NCBI RefSeq assembly: GCF_000372965.1
Contig: NZ_KB890026.1
Location: 62,001-126,000, forward strand
Reading direction: 5' to 3'
DNA: 64,000 bases
Origin: Hoeflea sp. 108
GTDB taxonomy: Bacteria > Pseudomonadota > Alphaproteobacteria > Rhizobiales > Rhizobiaceae
The position numbers and the translations under genes are program-made. Numbering within the stretch: the stretch's first letter is position 1; each line of letters opens with the position of its first letter. The notes beneath the pieces are model-generated. The model made no database searches. It saw only the letters and a list, made by a program, of their open reading frames with translations, and was not told the origin of the DNA. Below are positions 1-6,770 of the stretch, one piece after another.

Positions 1-50
1 AGAACAGCTTATCCCGAAAACGGTCGTAGAGTGGAAGGCGCGCGGGCGGC

Positions 51-206
51 TTAGGGCTTCAAGTTGCGCCTGACTTCTTCGACTTCTTCGCGAGCAGGCG
101 TGTCTGGGTTCTGTGCCGGATTGTCGCGAGTATCCCTAACGGGTTTCTCTTTCGCCGGATCTGGCTTGGGCTTAGGCCGCTTCTCCGTCTTCACATGTTT
201 GGTCAC
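51..206 (-). CDS. Small Lys/Pro/Glu-rich hypothetical protein
   Basis: This is a 51-residue reading frame with a GTG start. An AGGAG ribosome site lies about 8 bases upstream. The product is almost entirely polar, with a basic Lys/Pro-rich N-terminal half and an acidic EEVEEV segment near the end. It has no hydrophobic segment, so it is probably a disordered cytoplasmic protein. A GGAAC-N17-GGTT element lies just upstream (positions 259 to 234), which fits the stress-type promoters of neighbouring genes. I do not recognise a family. The good ribosome site and the promoter are the main reasons to think it is expressed. Confidence 0.5.
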   Translation of the reverse strand: MTKHVKTEKRPKPKPDPAKEKPVRDTRDNPAQNPDTPAREEVEEVRRNLKP

Positions 207-233
207 GGGTCCGATCTCCTTTTGAGATCGACC

Positions 234-259
234 AACCCGTTGACCACAACGATGGTTCC
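234..259 (-). promoter_or_regulatory. Candidate EcfG-type stress promoter
   Basis: On the minus strand GGAAC (259-255) is followed after 17 bases by GGTT (237-234). The known EcfG consensus is GGAAC-N16/17-CGTT, so one -10 base differs. It lies about 28 bases before the GTG of the small gene ending at 51. Confidence 0.4.
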
Positions 260-262
260 CCG

Positions 263-437
263 ATGCTTGTTCCTCTGACGCCTAGGCAGCGGCTGGAAAT
301 CCTCGCCAGCCAGTTCGAGCCTCTATTGCGTGCTGCCTTCATGGAGGCGATTGAGGATATCAGGTCGCAGGGCGTCTTGCGCCGGATTCTTGAGCGTCTG
401 GAGCGTGGTGACATCGCCGGCGCCCTGGATGGCCTGA
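263..437 (+). pseudogene. Phage head-morphogenesis protein, N-terminal fragment
   Basis: The first roughly 58 codons of a longer open frame read like the N-terminal helical region of an SPP1 gp7/MuF-type phage head protein. They contain a run like LRAAFMEAIEDIR followed by LERLERGDIAGALDGLN. After about position 437 the similarity style stops, and the frame continues only as the antisense of the tail-type fragment on the other strand. It is therefore probably the 5' end of a phage gene cut by a rearrangement. The assignment comes from remembered family sequence style and has not been checked by search. Confidence 0.45.
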
Positions 438-733
438 ACCTCGAGTCTCAGAACCCAATCGACCAAGTCGACAAACCCAAACCGATCGCTCTCAAATGTC
501 CCGACACCAACGGGGGAGCAGCCGAGGTAGATCATGTCCCCGAGGTCGGCGCCGTTGATGACCAGGATCACGTCACCCAAGTCCGCCGGCACCGCAACGC
601 TGGGGTTGGCCCGCGACAGCGTTGGCATCGCGTCTGTCGGCGCCATAAGCGACGCCCGGAGGAAGCCCGTATCAACTGGCGCAAGCTGGTTCAGTTGCGA
701 CACCAACTCCTGGGCGGCTTGCTTGACCAACAT
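323..733 (-). pseudogene. Phage tail-type (HK97 gp10-like) protein remnant
   Basis: This 136-residue open frame includes PVDTGFLRASL near residue 20, the hallmark of HK97 gp10-like neck/tail completion proteins. A segment like INGADLGDMIYLG and a GFVDLVDWVLRLE stretch follow, similar in order to rhizobial prophage tail proteins. Beyond about position 435 the frame runs through antisense of the opposed head-protein fragment, so the true C-terminus is probably lost. In-frame sequence upstream (about 845-760) also looks related but is interrupted by a TAG at 757-755. The pieces look like a decayed prophage rather than a working gene. Confidence 0.45.
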
Positions 734-864
734 CGCCGGTGCCCCCGGTGCGACCTACACACTGGTGGCCCGTGACGCGACCAGGAGCATTTCCGTCACG
801 CGATCGGCAACTTCGAGAGCGAGCAGGAACGCTATCACCGGCATCTGGCCGATGCGCGCCGCAG

Positions 865-1090
865 GCTCGCATCCTTCCGTCAGCCGTGTTACCGATCTGA
901 TGTCCTCTTACTTCTTCTCGCTGGATCAGCCCGTCATGGTGTGGAGCACAGACACTCAGTTGCGCTTGTGCGGCTTGCGGTGGTTGACCACGGTGGCCGG
1001 CGTGACCCTGCCTGTGGCCTTGCAACCCTGGCACATTGGCTCCCTGGCGAGTTGCACCTTGCGAGCCTTGAGCCACACCTTCAGCCCATA
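865..1090 (-). pseudogene. Phage HNH endonuclease, frameshifted remnant
   Basis: Two reading frames together give a phage-type HNH nuclease. The frame from 1090 to about 957 encodes YGLKVWLKAR, then LAREPMCQGC, then TPATVVNHRKPHKRN and a stop. The next frame (about 959-867) carries on with CAPHHDGLIQREE and then GNTADGR. These match the order of the treble-clef CxxC, the VVDH.KPH HNH core and the C-terminal C..CHD.LK...E..RG element of such nucleases. A frameshift and loss of roughly 25 bases, including the FWD..NWQ part, separate them. It is not functional as read. Confidence 0.6.
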
Positions 1091-1174
1091 TCAGCGGCGG
1101 TAGATTTGAGCCTCAGGACTACGTCTTCGGGGCATGTATTCCTCTCGCCGGTTTGAGCGGTCGATTGGGTGAAG

Positions 1175-1199
1175 GGAACTCTCTGGCGTGCAGACTGTT
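1175..1199 (+). promoter_or_regulatory. Candidate EcfG-type stress promoter
   Basis: GGAAC (1175-1179), 16 bases, then TGTT (1196-1199). It lies about 28 bases upstream of the small membrane-protein start at 1228. The -10 differs from CGTT at one base. Confidence 0.45.
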
Positions 1200-1227
1200 G
1201 ATTCCGGTCATCTAAGGAGATAGTCCG

Positions 1228-1368
1228 ATGAACAGCAACACGGGCGTGTACGTGGCACTTGCCGCCCTGGCTTTCGCGGTCATCGCGATGTTCACATTGG
1301 GAATAGTGGACCTGGCGCACCGTCCCGGCCCCACCAAGGAAGCTACCCAGGTAGCGGCCGGCAAATGA
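1228..1368 (+). CDS. Small single-span membrane protein
   Basis: This 46-residue frame starts with ATG and has an AAGGAGA ribosome site 7 bases upstream. Residues 7-27 form one hydrophobic helix of Ala, Val, Leu, Ile and Phe. A short polar tail containing HRPGPTKEA follows. It is too short for standard gene calls. The ribosome site, the stress-type promoter at 1175-1199 and the clean one-span layout support a real stress-induced inner-membrane peptide. The family is not recognised. Confidence 0.5.
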   Translation: MNSNTGVYVALAALAFAVIAMFTLGIVDLAHRPGPTKEATQVAAGK

Positions 1369-1638
1369 GGCATCGTGCCTCACCGACCTCGATGTGCGGT
1401 GCTCCCGCCATCCGGTAAACGACACTCGCGGTCCCTGCGGAGCGTATGCGGCGGAAGTAATCCGGCATTCCCGTCCCGGCGCCCAAAGGCCACAACCTGA
1501 GTGGCCTGCACGCCAGTGCCCGCGCGCCTGAGGGGTCGCGGGCACCGCCCAACAGGCGAGGACCCGATTGGTTCCGGATTCGATGCTCTTTCGCCCGAAA
1601 AACAAAAGAATAGACGAGCGACTCGAAGGATCTAGGCA
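1369..1638. other. Non-coding stretch, no feature seen
   Basis: No reading frame here has a plausible ribosome site or protein-like composition. The long minus-strand frames crossing it are Arg/Ser/Gly-rich and look like chance openings. It leads into the promoter of the DUF305 gene. Confidence 0.5.
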
Positions 1639-1663
1639 GGAACATGCAACAGGTTGCATCGTT
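1639..1663 (+). promoter_or_regulatory. Strong EcfG-type promoter with palindromic spacer
   Basis: GGAAC (1639-1643) is followed after exactly 16 bases by CGTT (1660-1663), a perfect match to the general-stress consensus. The spacer is an inverted repeat, ATGCAAC-AG-GTTGCAT (1644-1659), which could be an operator for an extra regulator. The downstream gene has an ATG at 1704 with an AGGAGA ribosome site. Confidence 0.6.
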
Positions 1664-1752
1664 TGCGTTTGGCAGATTTAGACCGTCGATAGGAGAAATC
1701 CTCATGAGGACGCCATATCTCGGATTGGCCTTCAACTTGGTGCTGAGCGCCA

Positions 1753-2151
1753 TTGATCATGTTTGCGATGATCGATACAAGCGCGGATTTCTACAATAAC
1801 ATCAACATGGTCTATATGACGTTGACGATGTTGGCGCCGATGGCCCTGCTGATGCTCGCGACCATGGGACATATGTACCAACGACGGGCGCTCAATGCCG
1901 TACTTTATGTCGGCTTGATCTCTATCTTTATCGTTTCCCTAATATTCATCCGCGGCCAGCGCTATGTCGGCGACGAGCAATTCCTGCGCTCGATGATCCC
2001 GCATCATTCCGGCGCGATCCTGATGTGCCGCAAAGCAGGGATTGTCGATAGACAGATCAAAGACCTCTGCGACCGAATCATCGTAGCACAGCGCGCGGAG
2101 ATCGATCAGATGAAGACAATGCTTCAGAGGGTCCACGGGACAGCAAGGTAG
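1753..2151 (+). CDS. DUF305 membrane protein, probably frameshifted near its start
   Basis: The product has two hydrophobic helices (about residues 18-38 and 49-66) and a C-terminal DUF305 domain. That domain contains FLRSMIPHHSGAILMC and a QRAEIDQM segment, where family members keep His/Met-rich metal-binding residues. As written it begins at TTG 1753 or ATG 1759 without a good ribosome site. A second frame from ATG 1704, with an AGGAGA ribosome site, encodes MRTPYLGLAFNLVLSAI, the usual N-terminus of this family. The two are joined by a single-base shift at about 1752-1756. The gene is therefore either a recent pseudogene or carries a sequencing error. Family members are linked to copper and stress tolerance, but the exact role is unknown. 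Confidence 0.7.
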   Translation: MIMFAMIDTSADFYNNINMVYMTLTMLAPMALLMLATMGHMYQRRALNAVLYVGLISIFIVSLIFIRGQRYVGDEQFLRSMIPHHSGAILMCRKAGIVDRQIKDLCDRIIVAQRAEIDQMKTMLQRVHGTAR

Positions 2152-2239
2152 ACGCTGACGCCGTGCCACTCCGCAGCAATGCCGTCAGGTCGTCTGGCGA
2201 GACCACCGGATGGTCGGGCCCGAATGGTTTCATGACGGC

Positions 2240-2653
2240 TCATGATCTGCATCCCAATAGTGCCAGAGCTTTCTCGTAGCGGTCGCGGCGTTCGGCATCG
2301 CCATCGGCCGAACTAGCTCGTAGATTGTCGCGCAAATCTGCAAGCTTGACCGGTAGCGCTAGAGCATTGCTGGCGGCACGCTTGACGAAGTCGAAGTAGT
2401 CTTCGTTCCGCCGGCGGGTCATGCAATCGACCGCACCGATCACCTCATCCTGAAAACCTTGGACAACGAGGTCGCCAAGGGTCAGATCGCTCTTTTCGAC
2501 AACGTCATGAAGCACGCCGACGATCCGGCTCAATTCGTCATCCTGCGCCAGCATGACGCGCAAGGGATGCAAGATGTAGGGATCGCCATTCTTGTCCAAC
2601 TGGCCCTCGTGGATTCTAGCTGCAAGGCAGATGGCGGTTTCAAGCTTCGACAT
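2240..2653 (-). CDS. HD-domain (p)ppGpp hydrolase-like protein (MESH1/SpoT type)
   Basis: The 137-residue protein covers only the HD phosphohydrolase domain of RelA/SpoT enzymes. It has H15 and GQ in the first helix, GDPYILHP at 23-30, and the metal-binding H49-D50 in VLHDVVEKS. In SpoT and MESH1 proteins this domain removes the 3'-pyrophosphate of (p)ppGpp, or acts on NADPH in animal MESH1. There is no synthetase or TGS/ACT domain, so it is a stand-alone small hydrolase. A GGGAG ribosome site precedes the ATG, and a near-perfect EcfG promoter lies upstream. This suggests a stress-induced role in alarmone or nucleotide turnover. Confidence 0.8.
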   Translation of the reverse strand: MSKLETAICLAARIHEGQLDKNGDPYILHPLRVMLAQDDELSRIVGVLHDVVEKSDLTLGDLVVQGFQDEVIGAVDCMTRRRNEDYFDFVKRAASNALALPVKLADLRDNLRASSADGDAERRDRYEKALALLGCRS

Positions 2654-2680
2654 GATGCTCTCCCGGCAAATTGAAGACTC

Positions 2681-2706
2681 AACGGCGCAATGGCGATTCC
2701 AGTTCC
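2681..2706 (-). promoter_or_regulatory. Strong EcfG-type promoter
   Basis: On the minus strand GGAAC (2706-2702), 17 bases, then CGTT (2684-2681). It sits 28 bases before the ATG of the HD hydrolase gene. Confidence 0.6.
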
Positions 2707-2840
2707 GACAATTTCACGCCTTCTCCCCGCCGGGAACCGACCGAAATGTCGCAAATTGGATGTTTGTCGGCGAGCATATCGCCTCCCCAATCGTTGACTG
2801 AACACACCAAAACTCCGGCCCGATCGTGATCGCCCTCGAC

Positions 2841-2865
2841 GGAACCAGTCGGCATCGCGGCGGTT
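2841..2865 (+). promoter_or_regulatory. Candidate EcfG-type stress promoter
   Basis: GGAAC (2841-2845), 16 bases, then GGTT (2862-2865). It would give a leader of roughly 100 bases before the small gene at 2977. The -10 has one mismatch. Confidence 0.35.
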
Positions 2866-2976
2866 TGCCTACGTCCCGACAAGAACAGCTGACCAGTCGG
2901 CCATGCGGGGTAAGCTCGGCAAGTGGCTTCCACTGGAAGGGACAACAACCACAGAATGATCCAAATGGAGGCTCCC

Positions 2977-3231
2977 ATGCTGATCAACGGAAAACAGGTC
3001 GACCTGAACGAACCGGCGACGTTCTACGAAAACCGCTTCAATCACGGTACTTTCTTTCCCTACCTCTCGCAGGCGATCCGCCATGCCGTTGCCGTCCCAT
3101 CTGCAAGGCAACAACAGGCAGCGAGCATAGTCACACAATCTGGAGAACAGTTTGGCTGGGCCGAAATCAGCCTGTTGCACGACCATCTTCGACATGCTCA
3201 GGCAGAGCATTCGACCCCTCGGCGTGCCTAG
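2977..3231 (+). CDS. Hypothetical protein, 84 residues
   Basis: The ATG at 2977 was chosen because a GGAGG ribosome site lies 5-6 bases upstream; longer in-frame starts lack one. The protein begins MLINGKQVDLNEP and is soluble, with mixed composition and no membrane span. No family is recognised. It stops just beside the end of the convergent small membrane-protein gene at 3228, which shares 4 bases with it. Stress-gene neighbours and the possible promoter at 2841 suggest the same regulon. Confidence 0.45.
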   Translation: MLINGKQVDLNEPATFYENRFNHGTFFPYLSQAIRHAVAVPSARQQQAASIVTQSGEQFGWAEISLLHDHLRHAQAEHSTPRRA

Positions 3232-3350
3232 AGCACCAGCGCTGCTAGCACCAGATAGAGGGCGGCGAAGGAAACCGATAATACGACGAGCATGACGGCA
3301 TATTGCCGGACGGTTTTCGCAAGACCTCGCTGAACGTTGTGGTCCTTCAT
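3228..3350 (-). CDS. Small C-terminal-anchored membrane protein
   Basis: The last 40 residues of a longer open minus frame form a sensible protein: a polar start MKDHNVQRGLAKT, then a hydrophobic helix of about 22 residues to the end. ATG at 3350 is preceded by AAGGAA about 11 bases upstream. Upstream codons of the open frame overlap the DUF427 gene in antisense, so the short start is preferred. A slightly longer form from around 3390 cannot be excluded. The function is unknown. Confidence 0.4.
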   Translation of the reverse strand: MKDHNVQRGLAKTVRQYAVMLVVLSVSFAALYLVLAALVL

Positions 3351-3498
3351 CCGTTTGAGTTCCTTCTGCGTCAGGGTCAATCTCGCAGGAGCTTTTCCGT
3401 TCCAAAGGACCACACCATTGTCGGGCCCATGGGAATTGTCGGGACGTTCGCGGGTTGAGCCCCACATCGCGCAAAGCTCTGAGTGAAGGAGAACAGCC

Positions 3499-3882
3499 GT
3501 GCTATCGCTACACTCGAAGATCGTTCCGTTCGACGGGACGGTGACAATCATTTTTTCGGATGCAATCATCGCGTCCAGCACCCAAGCCAAGATGCTCTGC
3601 GTCAATGGGGAAGGCGATGTCTTCTACGTCCCGTTCGAAGATGTCTATTTCGACTTCCTGACGGCCATGGAGCGAACAGTCTACCGTGTCGGCTGGGGTG
3701 CAGCTCACTTCTGGCGTGTGTCAGCCTGTGGCGCCGCCGCACAGGACTTCATGTGGGCCTACTTGGATCCTGAACCTGGGGTGGAATTGCTAGCCAACCA
3801 CGGTGCCTTCAACCCAGAACTTGCTCGGATAGAGGCGATATCGGCGAGGCCACAGCCCACGCCCGCCGACATGCCTATATGA
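3499..3882 (+). CDS. DUF427 domain protein
   Basis: This 127-residue protein has a GTG start with an AAGGAG ribosome site about 7 bases upstream. It follows the DUF427 pattern: an N-terminal TVTIIFSDAIIASSTQA strand region, then VFYVPFEDVYFDFLT, then a central FWRVSACG, and a MWAYLDPEPGVELLANHGAFNP end. DUF427 proteins are small beta-barrel proteins of unknown biochemical function, often near stress genes. The gene is followed 17 bases later by another small gene, so the two may be co-transcribed. Confidence 0.7.
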   Translation: MLSLHSKIVPFDGTVTIIFSDAIIASSTQAKMLCVNGEGDVFYVPFEDVYFDFLTAMERTVYRVGWGAAHFWRVSACGAAAQDFMWAYLDPEPGVELLANHGAFNPELARIEAISARPQPTPADMPI

Positions 3883-3899
3883 TGTGAAGGATTGTAATC

Positions 3900-4085
3900 A
3901 TGAACGCCCCAAGAAGCCGCGTGCTCACCTCAGCGCCAGCGCTGCCCACCGATGACGAACTCGTCCTCCATCTCGTCGAGACGAGCGACCTGTCGCCCTT
4001 GCAGGCTCAGGAGCTGGTTCGCCGATATGGCCATGACAAGGCAAGGCTGGAGGAACTGGCAAAGACTTGGAAGGCCGAAAGCTGA
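3900..4085 (+). CDS. Small helical hypothetical protein
   Basis: The 61-residue product starts at ATG 3900 with a GAAGGA ribosome site 8 bases upstream. Its second half is predicted helical and charged, including LSPLQAQELVRRYG and ARLEELAKTWKAE. The size and pattern resemble the small DUF3606-like proteins common in rhizobia, though I cannot assign it firmly. It lies directly after the DUF427 gene and is probably in the same transcript. Confidence 0.5.
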   Translation: MNAPRSRVLTSAPALPTDDELVLHLVETSDLSPLQAQELVRRYGHDKARLEELAKTWKAES

Positions 4086-4119
4086 TTTCGGCAGAGCAAT
4101 TGTTGTCGCGAAAAATCAA

Positions 4120-4144
4120 GGAACCTCCTCCGAAGTCAGTTGTT
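4120..4144 (+). promoter_or_regulatory. Candidate EcfG-type stress promoter
   Basis: GGAAC (4120-4124), 16 bases, then TGTT (4141-4144), about 30 bases before the DUF1236-type gene start at 4175. Confidence 0.45.
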
Positions 4145-4174
4145 ACCCACCCATGTCCAGCAATGGAGACCGAC

Positions 4175-4483
4175 ATGATGTTGCGACTTTCGAGCACTGC
4201 ACTGTTACTGGCTCTCACAACTTCGGGACTGTACGCCCAGACGCTCGTCCTTGAGCCAGCCCAGCAGACCATCGTGCGCGAGTATGTCATCGCGCACCCC
4301 GTTCAACCTGTTCAACCCCCGCCGGATTTCCAGATCGCCGTGGGTGCTGTCATCCCCGACGTGGTAGAGATTACGCCTCTGGATGCCCCTGATCTTGGCG
4401 CGAGCTACAGCTATGTCGTCATCGACAACCAAACCGTGCTGGTAGACCCCGGTACGCGCAAGATCGTTCAAATCATCCAATAG
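4175..4483 (+). CDS. Secreted DUF1236-type protein
   Basis: The chosen ATG (4175, with a second ATG right after) has a GGAG ribosome site 9 bases upstream and gives 102 residues with a Sec signal peptide ending near LYAQ. The mature part has QQTIVREYVIAHPVQPV, a short proline linker, and a C-terminal YSYVVIDNQTVLVDPGTRKIVQII. This is the layout of DUF1236 proteins of rhizobia, which are periplasmic and of unknown function. A candidate stress promoter lies 30 bases upstream. A strong hairpin follows the stop codon. Confidence 0.75.
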   Translation: MMLRLSSTALLLALTTSGLYAQTLVLEPAQQTIVREYVIAHPVQPVQPPPDFQIAVGAVIPDVVEITPLDAPDLGASYSYVVIDNQTVLVDPGTRKIVQIIQ

Positions 4484-4489
4484 CAGACG

Positions 4490-4527
4490 GATATAGGGCC
4501 CATCCATGTCCGGCTGGGCCCTATATC
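4490..4527. terminator. Strong hairpin, probable bidirectional terminator
   Basis: A perfect 12-base inverted repeat, GATATAGGGCCC / GGGCCCTATATC, is separated by a 14-base loop. It lies 6 bases after the DUF1236 stop and 41 bases before the end of the convergent topoisomerase gene. There is no T-run, so efficiency is unknown. Confidence 0.6.
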
Positions 4528-4568
4528 GTGGGTGCCCAAGCAAATCCTCCTCAACAACCGAAGCATTC

Positions 4569-5654
4569 TCAGCGCCCGGCCCTGTCTGCGTGCCGTGCCA
4601 GCCACTTAGCTGCTTTGGTCTCGTCTTGCTCCATCCATGCGCTGCCTCTGTTCCGTACAGAACCAAGCTGAGACTGCAGCTTCCCGGCAGACCAGGCTTC
4701 AACTACGCCTGGGTGGATGTAGCCCTTCCGGCATACAGTTCGGGTATTGCCGAGATGATGTGCTACCTGATCGATTACCTCATTGCAGGCAAGCACTGCC
4801 GCCCGTTTGGCTTCTGGAAGAGGTCGTTCGGCAAAGAGCGCCAAAGCCCGAACGGTTCCTCCCCAGGTTCGAAAATCCTTCGATGAAAACTGTTCGCCGG
4901 CCGCCTCTCGGATGTAATCATTGACCTCGTCGGAACTGACAGCCGTTCGTGTGCCGCCTTCTTCCTCGACGTATTGAAACAGGCTTTGGCCCGGCAATTC
5001 CTGAATTTGCTTGACGACCCGGGCAATTCGTCTGTCGCTCAGCCTCACCAGCCATTCCTTGCCCGACTTGCCCTTGAATGCGAATTTGAGTTTCTCTCCC
5101 TCAATCTCGACATGGCGCGTGCGGAGTGTCGTCAGTCCGAAGCTCCCATTGTCACGGGCATAAGTGACGTTGCCGATCCGGATCATCGCGTTGTCCAGTA
5201 GCCAGACGACCGCGGCGAGGACCTTGTCACGCGGAAGGCCGCGTTTTCCCAGATCCCTGTGAACGCGTCGTCTCAAACGTGGGAGAGCCTTGGCGAAATC
5301 GCCGAGGCTGGCAAACTTTGCCTGATCACGGGTCTCTGACCATTTAGGATGATATCTGTATTGCTTGCGACCACGCAGATCGCGGCCTGTGGCCTGTATG
5401 TGACCTGTCGAATCCCGACAAATCCACACGTCGGTCCAGGCCGGCGGGACCGCTATGGCATCGATTCGATCGATATCGCCGGCATTTGTCAGCCTTTGTC
5501 CGTTGGCGGTCACGTAGCGGAAATGCTTGCCGGAGCGGCGACGTGCAAGGCCAAGCTCTCCGTCATTCACGTATCGCAACGAGGCGGCAGTCGCCGTGAT
5601 CTTCGGGAGTTGGCGATGATTGTCCACTGTCGTAAATGACCTCACGGCCGGCAT
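4569..5654 (-). CDS. DNA topoisomerase IB (poxvirus/bacterial type)
   Basis: The 361-residue enzyme relaxes supercoils by nicking one DNA strand through a 3'-phosphotyrosyl link. Family landmarks are in order: VWICRDSTGHIQATGRD with KQYRYHP (76-103), IRIGN with Arg159, FKGKSGK (193-199), KDFRTWGGT with Arg262, and the catalytic Tyr312 in CRKGYIHP. Length and order match the bacterial TopIB group typified by Deinococcus. It lies 36 bases after the YciF-like gene on the same strand, so the two probably form a stress operon. The start codon sits in the loop of a perfect hairpin (5645-5664). Confidence 0.92.
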   Translation of the reverse strand: MPAVRSFTTVDNHRQLPKITATAASLRYVNDGELGLARRRSGKHFRYVTANGQRLTNAGDIDRIDAIAVPPAWTDVWICRDSTGHIQATGRDLRGRKQYRYHPKWSETRDQAKFASLGDFAKALPRLRRRVHRDLGKRGLPRDKVLAAVVWLLDNAMIRIGNVTYARDNGSFGLTTLRTRHVEIEGEKLKFAFKGKSGKEWLVRLSDRRIARVVKQIQELPGQSLFQYVEEEGGTRTAVSSDEVNDYIREAAGEQFSSKDFRTWGGTVRALALFAERPLPEAKRAAVLACNEVIDQVAHHLGNTRTVCRKGYIHPGVVEAWSAGKLQSQLGSVRNRGSAWMEQDETKAAKWLARHADRAGR

Positions 5655-5664
5655 TCGCCGGCCG
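5645..5664 (-). promoter_or_regulatory. Hairpin enclosing the topoisomerase start codon
   Basis: On the minus strand CGGCCGGC and GCCGGCCG form a perfect 8-base stem with the loop GAAT. The AUG of the topoisomerase gene (5654-5652) is half in the loop and half in the stem. It could limit initiation or couple it to translation of the upstream gene. Confidence 0.45.
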
Positions 5665-5690
5665 CCCTATCCTCATTTCTGCGGCACCCT

Positions 5691-6185
5691 CTAGGCAGCC
5701 CGAGCCGACGGTGGGGTCTTGTTGATCGCAGTTACTGCCAGGCTTGTCAGCTTGTTGTTAGTTGCCTTCTCCTGGTCGAGAATCTCACTGAGAAGGGTGT
5801 GCGCCTCTTCGTGGCCGAGGTCCTTGGCCCACTCGCGCAGCGAACCGTATCGCGATATTTCATAGTGCTCGACTGCCTGGCAGGCGGCCAGCAGCCCAGC
5901 ATCGAGCGCTGTGCCCGAGGCTTCCTTCATCAATCCGTCGGCCTCCTTGATCAGGCCCTCGATCGCATCGCACTTCGTGCCCGTCGCCTTTTTGCCGATG
6001 GATTTGAAGACCTGCTCGAGCTTCTTGATTTGCCCCTTGGTCTCTTCAAGGTGGTCCTCTGCCGCCTTCTTCAGCTTGGCATCCTTGGCGGCGTTGGCCA
6101 CTTTTGGTAGCGCTTTGGTGATCGCATTCTCGGCGAAGTACATGTCCTCGAGCGTGTGCTCGAAAATCTCAGCCAACGTCTTCAT
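5691..6185 (-). CDS. YciE/YciF-type ferroxidase-like protein (DUF892)
   Basis: The start at 6185 was chosen because an AGGAGG ribosome site lies 9 bases upstream. It gives 164 residues beginning MKTLAEIFEHTLEDMYFAE. The protein is all-helical, of the ferritin-like DUF892 family. Candidate di-iron ligands are Glu in DMYFAEN, Glu and His in AAEDHLEETKGQ, and Glu/His in QAVEHYEISRYG and LGHEEAHTLL. Members are induced by osmotic and oxidative stress, and their chemistry is not well known. A topoisomerase gene follows at 36 bases. Upstream there is only a weak promoter match (GGAAC-N16-CATT). Confidence 0.85.
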   Translation of the reverse strand: MKTLAEIFEHTLEDMYFAENAITKALPKVANAAKDAKLKKAAEDHLEETKGQIKKLEQVFKSIGKKATGTKCDAIEGLIKEADGLMKEASGTALDAGLLAACQAVEHYEISRYGSLREWAKDLGHEEAHTLLSEILDQEKATNNKLTSLAVTAINKTPPSARAA

Positions 6186-6435
6186 CTGCGGGGTCCTCCT
6201 GCCAGGATTGGCACGGAGGGAATGGATCAAAGGGGAGATGGTTCCCTCAGGCAAAAGCCAATCGACTGCTGAACCTTCAGCCCGCAGCCGCGTTCAATGT
6301 TCGCTACGGATCGTGTCAACCGGACCTGACGGTACGATGAACAGAAGGTCTTTTTCCCGGTTTCTCCTCCTGGCCAACGAACAGGCAGACGAGCATCTAC
6401 CCCGTCCGATCCGTAGCGCTTTTTTTCCGAGCCCC

Positions 6436-6461
6436 GGAACGACCGAGGCTCCCACGGCGTT
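6436..6461 (+). promoter_or_regulatory. Strong EcfG-type promoter
   Basis: GGAAC (6436-6440), 17 bases, then CGTT (6458-6461), 27 bases before the small gene at 6489. The rest of the roughly 300-base gap from 6186 shows no gene; it holds the divergent YciF upstream region. Confidence 0.6.
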
Positions 6462-6488
6462 CGAAAAACACAACCAAGGGGAAGTCGT

Positions 6489-6689
6489 ATGTTGCGTTTC
6501 GTTGCCTTACTGCTCTTCGGCTACTGTAGCTATCGCATCGGCCGTGAGTTCATTGACAGCATACCGGACGATTTCGAGCTCGTTGCCGAACCGCGGGGCC
6601 TCCTGGCTTCGCCGGAGCGACAAAGACACGATGCTCACATGGCGCGGAAGGATCGGATAGCGCGAAGGAAGCGCGCTGCCCACAGCTGA
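6489..6689 (+). CDS. Small hypothetical protein with hydrophobic N-terminus
   Basis: The 66-residue protein starts at ATG 6489, with an AAGGGGAAG ribosome site 6-8 bases upstream and a perfect stress promoter. Residues 2-14 are hydrophobic, a short span or anchor. An acidic segment and a strongly basic tail with RKDRIARRKRA follow. It is probably a membrane-associated stress protein. No family is recognised. Confidence 0.55.
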   Translation: MLRFVALLLFGYCSYRIGREFIDSIPDDFELVAEPRGLLASPERQRHDAHMARKDRIARRKRAAHS

Positions 6690-6770
6690 TACTGTCGATC
6701 ACAATTTCCGTCGCCTGCAACCCGAGCCCACCGAACGTCATTTCGATAGCAAGGTGCATGGGAGGCTTCA

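Noticed and set aside
263..775. Full 170-residue plus-strand protein in the phage scar
   Set aside because: Only the first 58 codons look like phage head protein. The rest is antisense of the tail-type remnant.
2869..3474. 201-codon minus-strand frame over the small genes near 3 kb
   Set aside because: The Arg/Ser/Cys-rich translation lacks a ribosome site, while the plus-strand start at 2977 and the small minus gene at 3350 have one.
6216..6243. EcfG-type promoter for the YciF gene
   Set aside because: GGAAC is present on the minus strand, but the -10 reads CATT and not CGTT, with the start too close. It is not strong enough to list.
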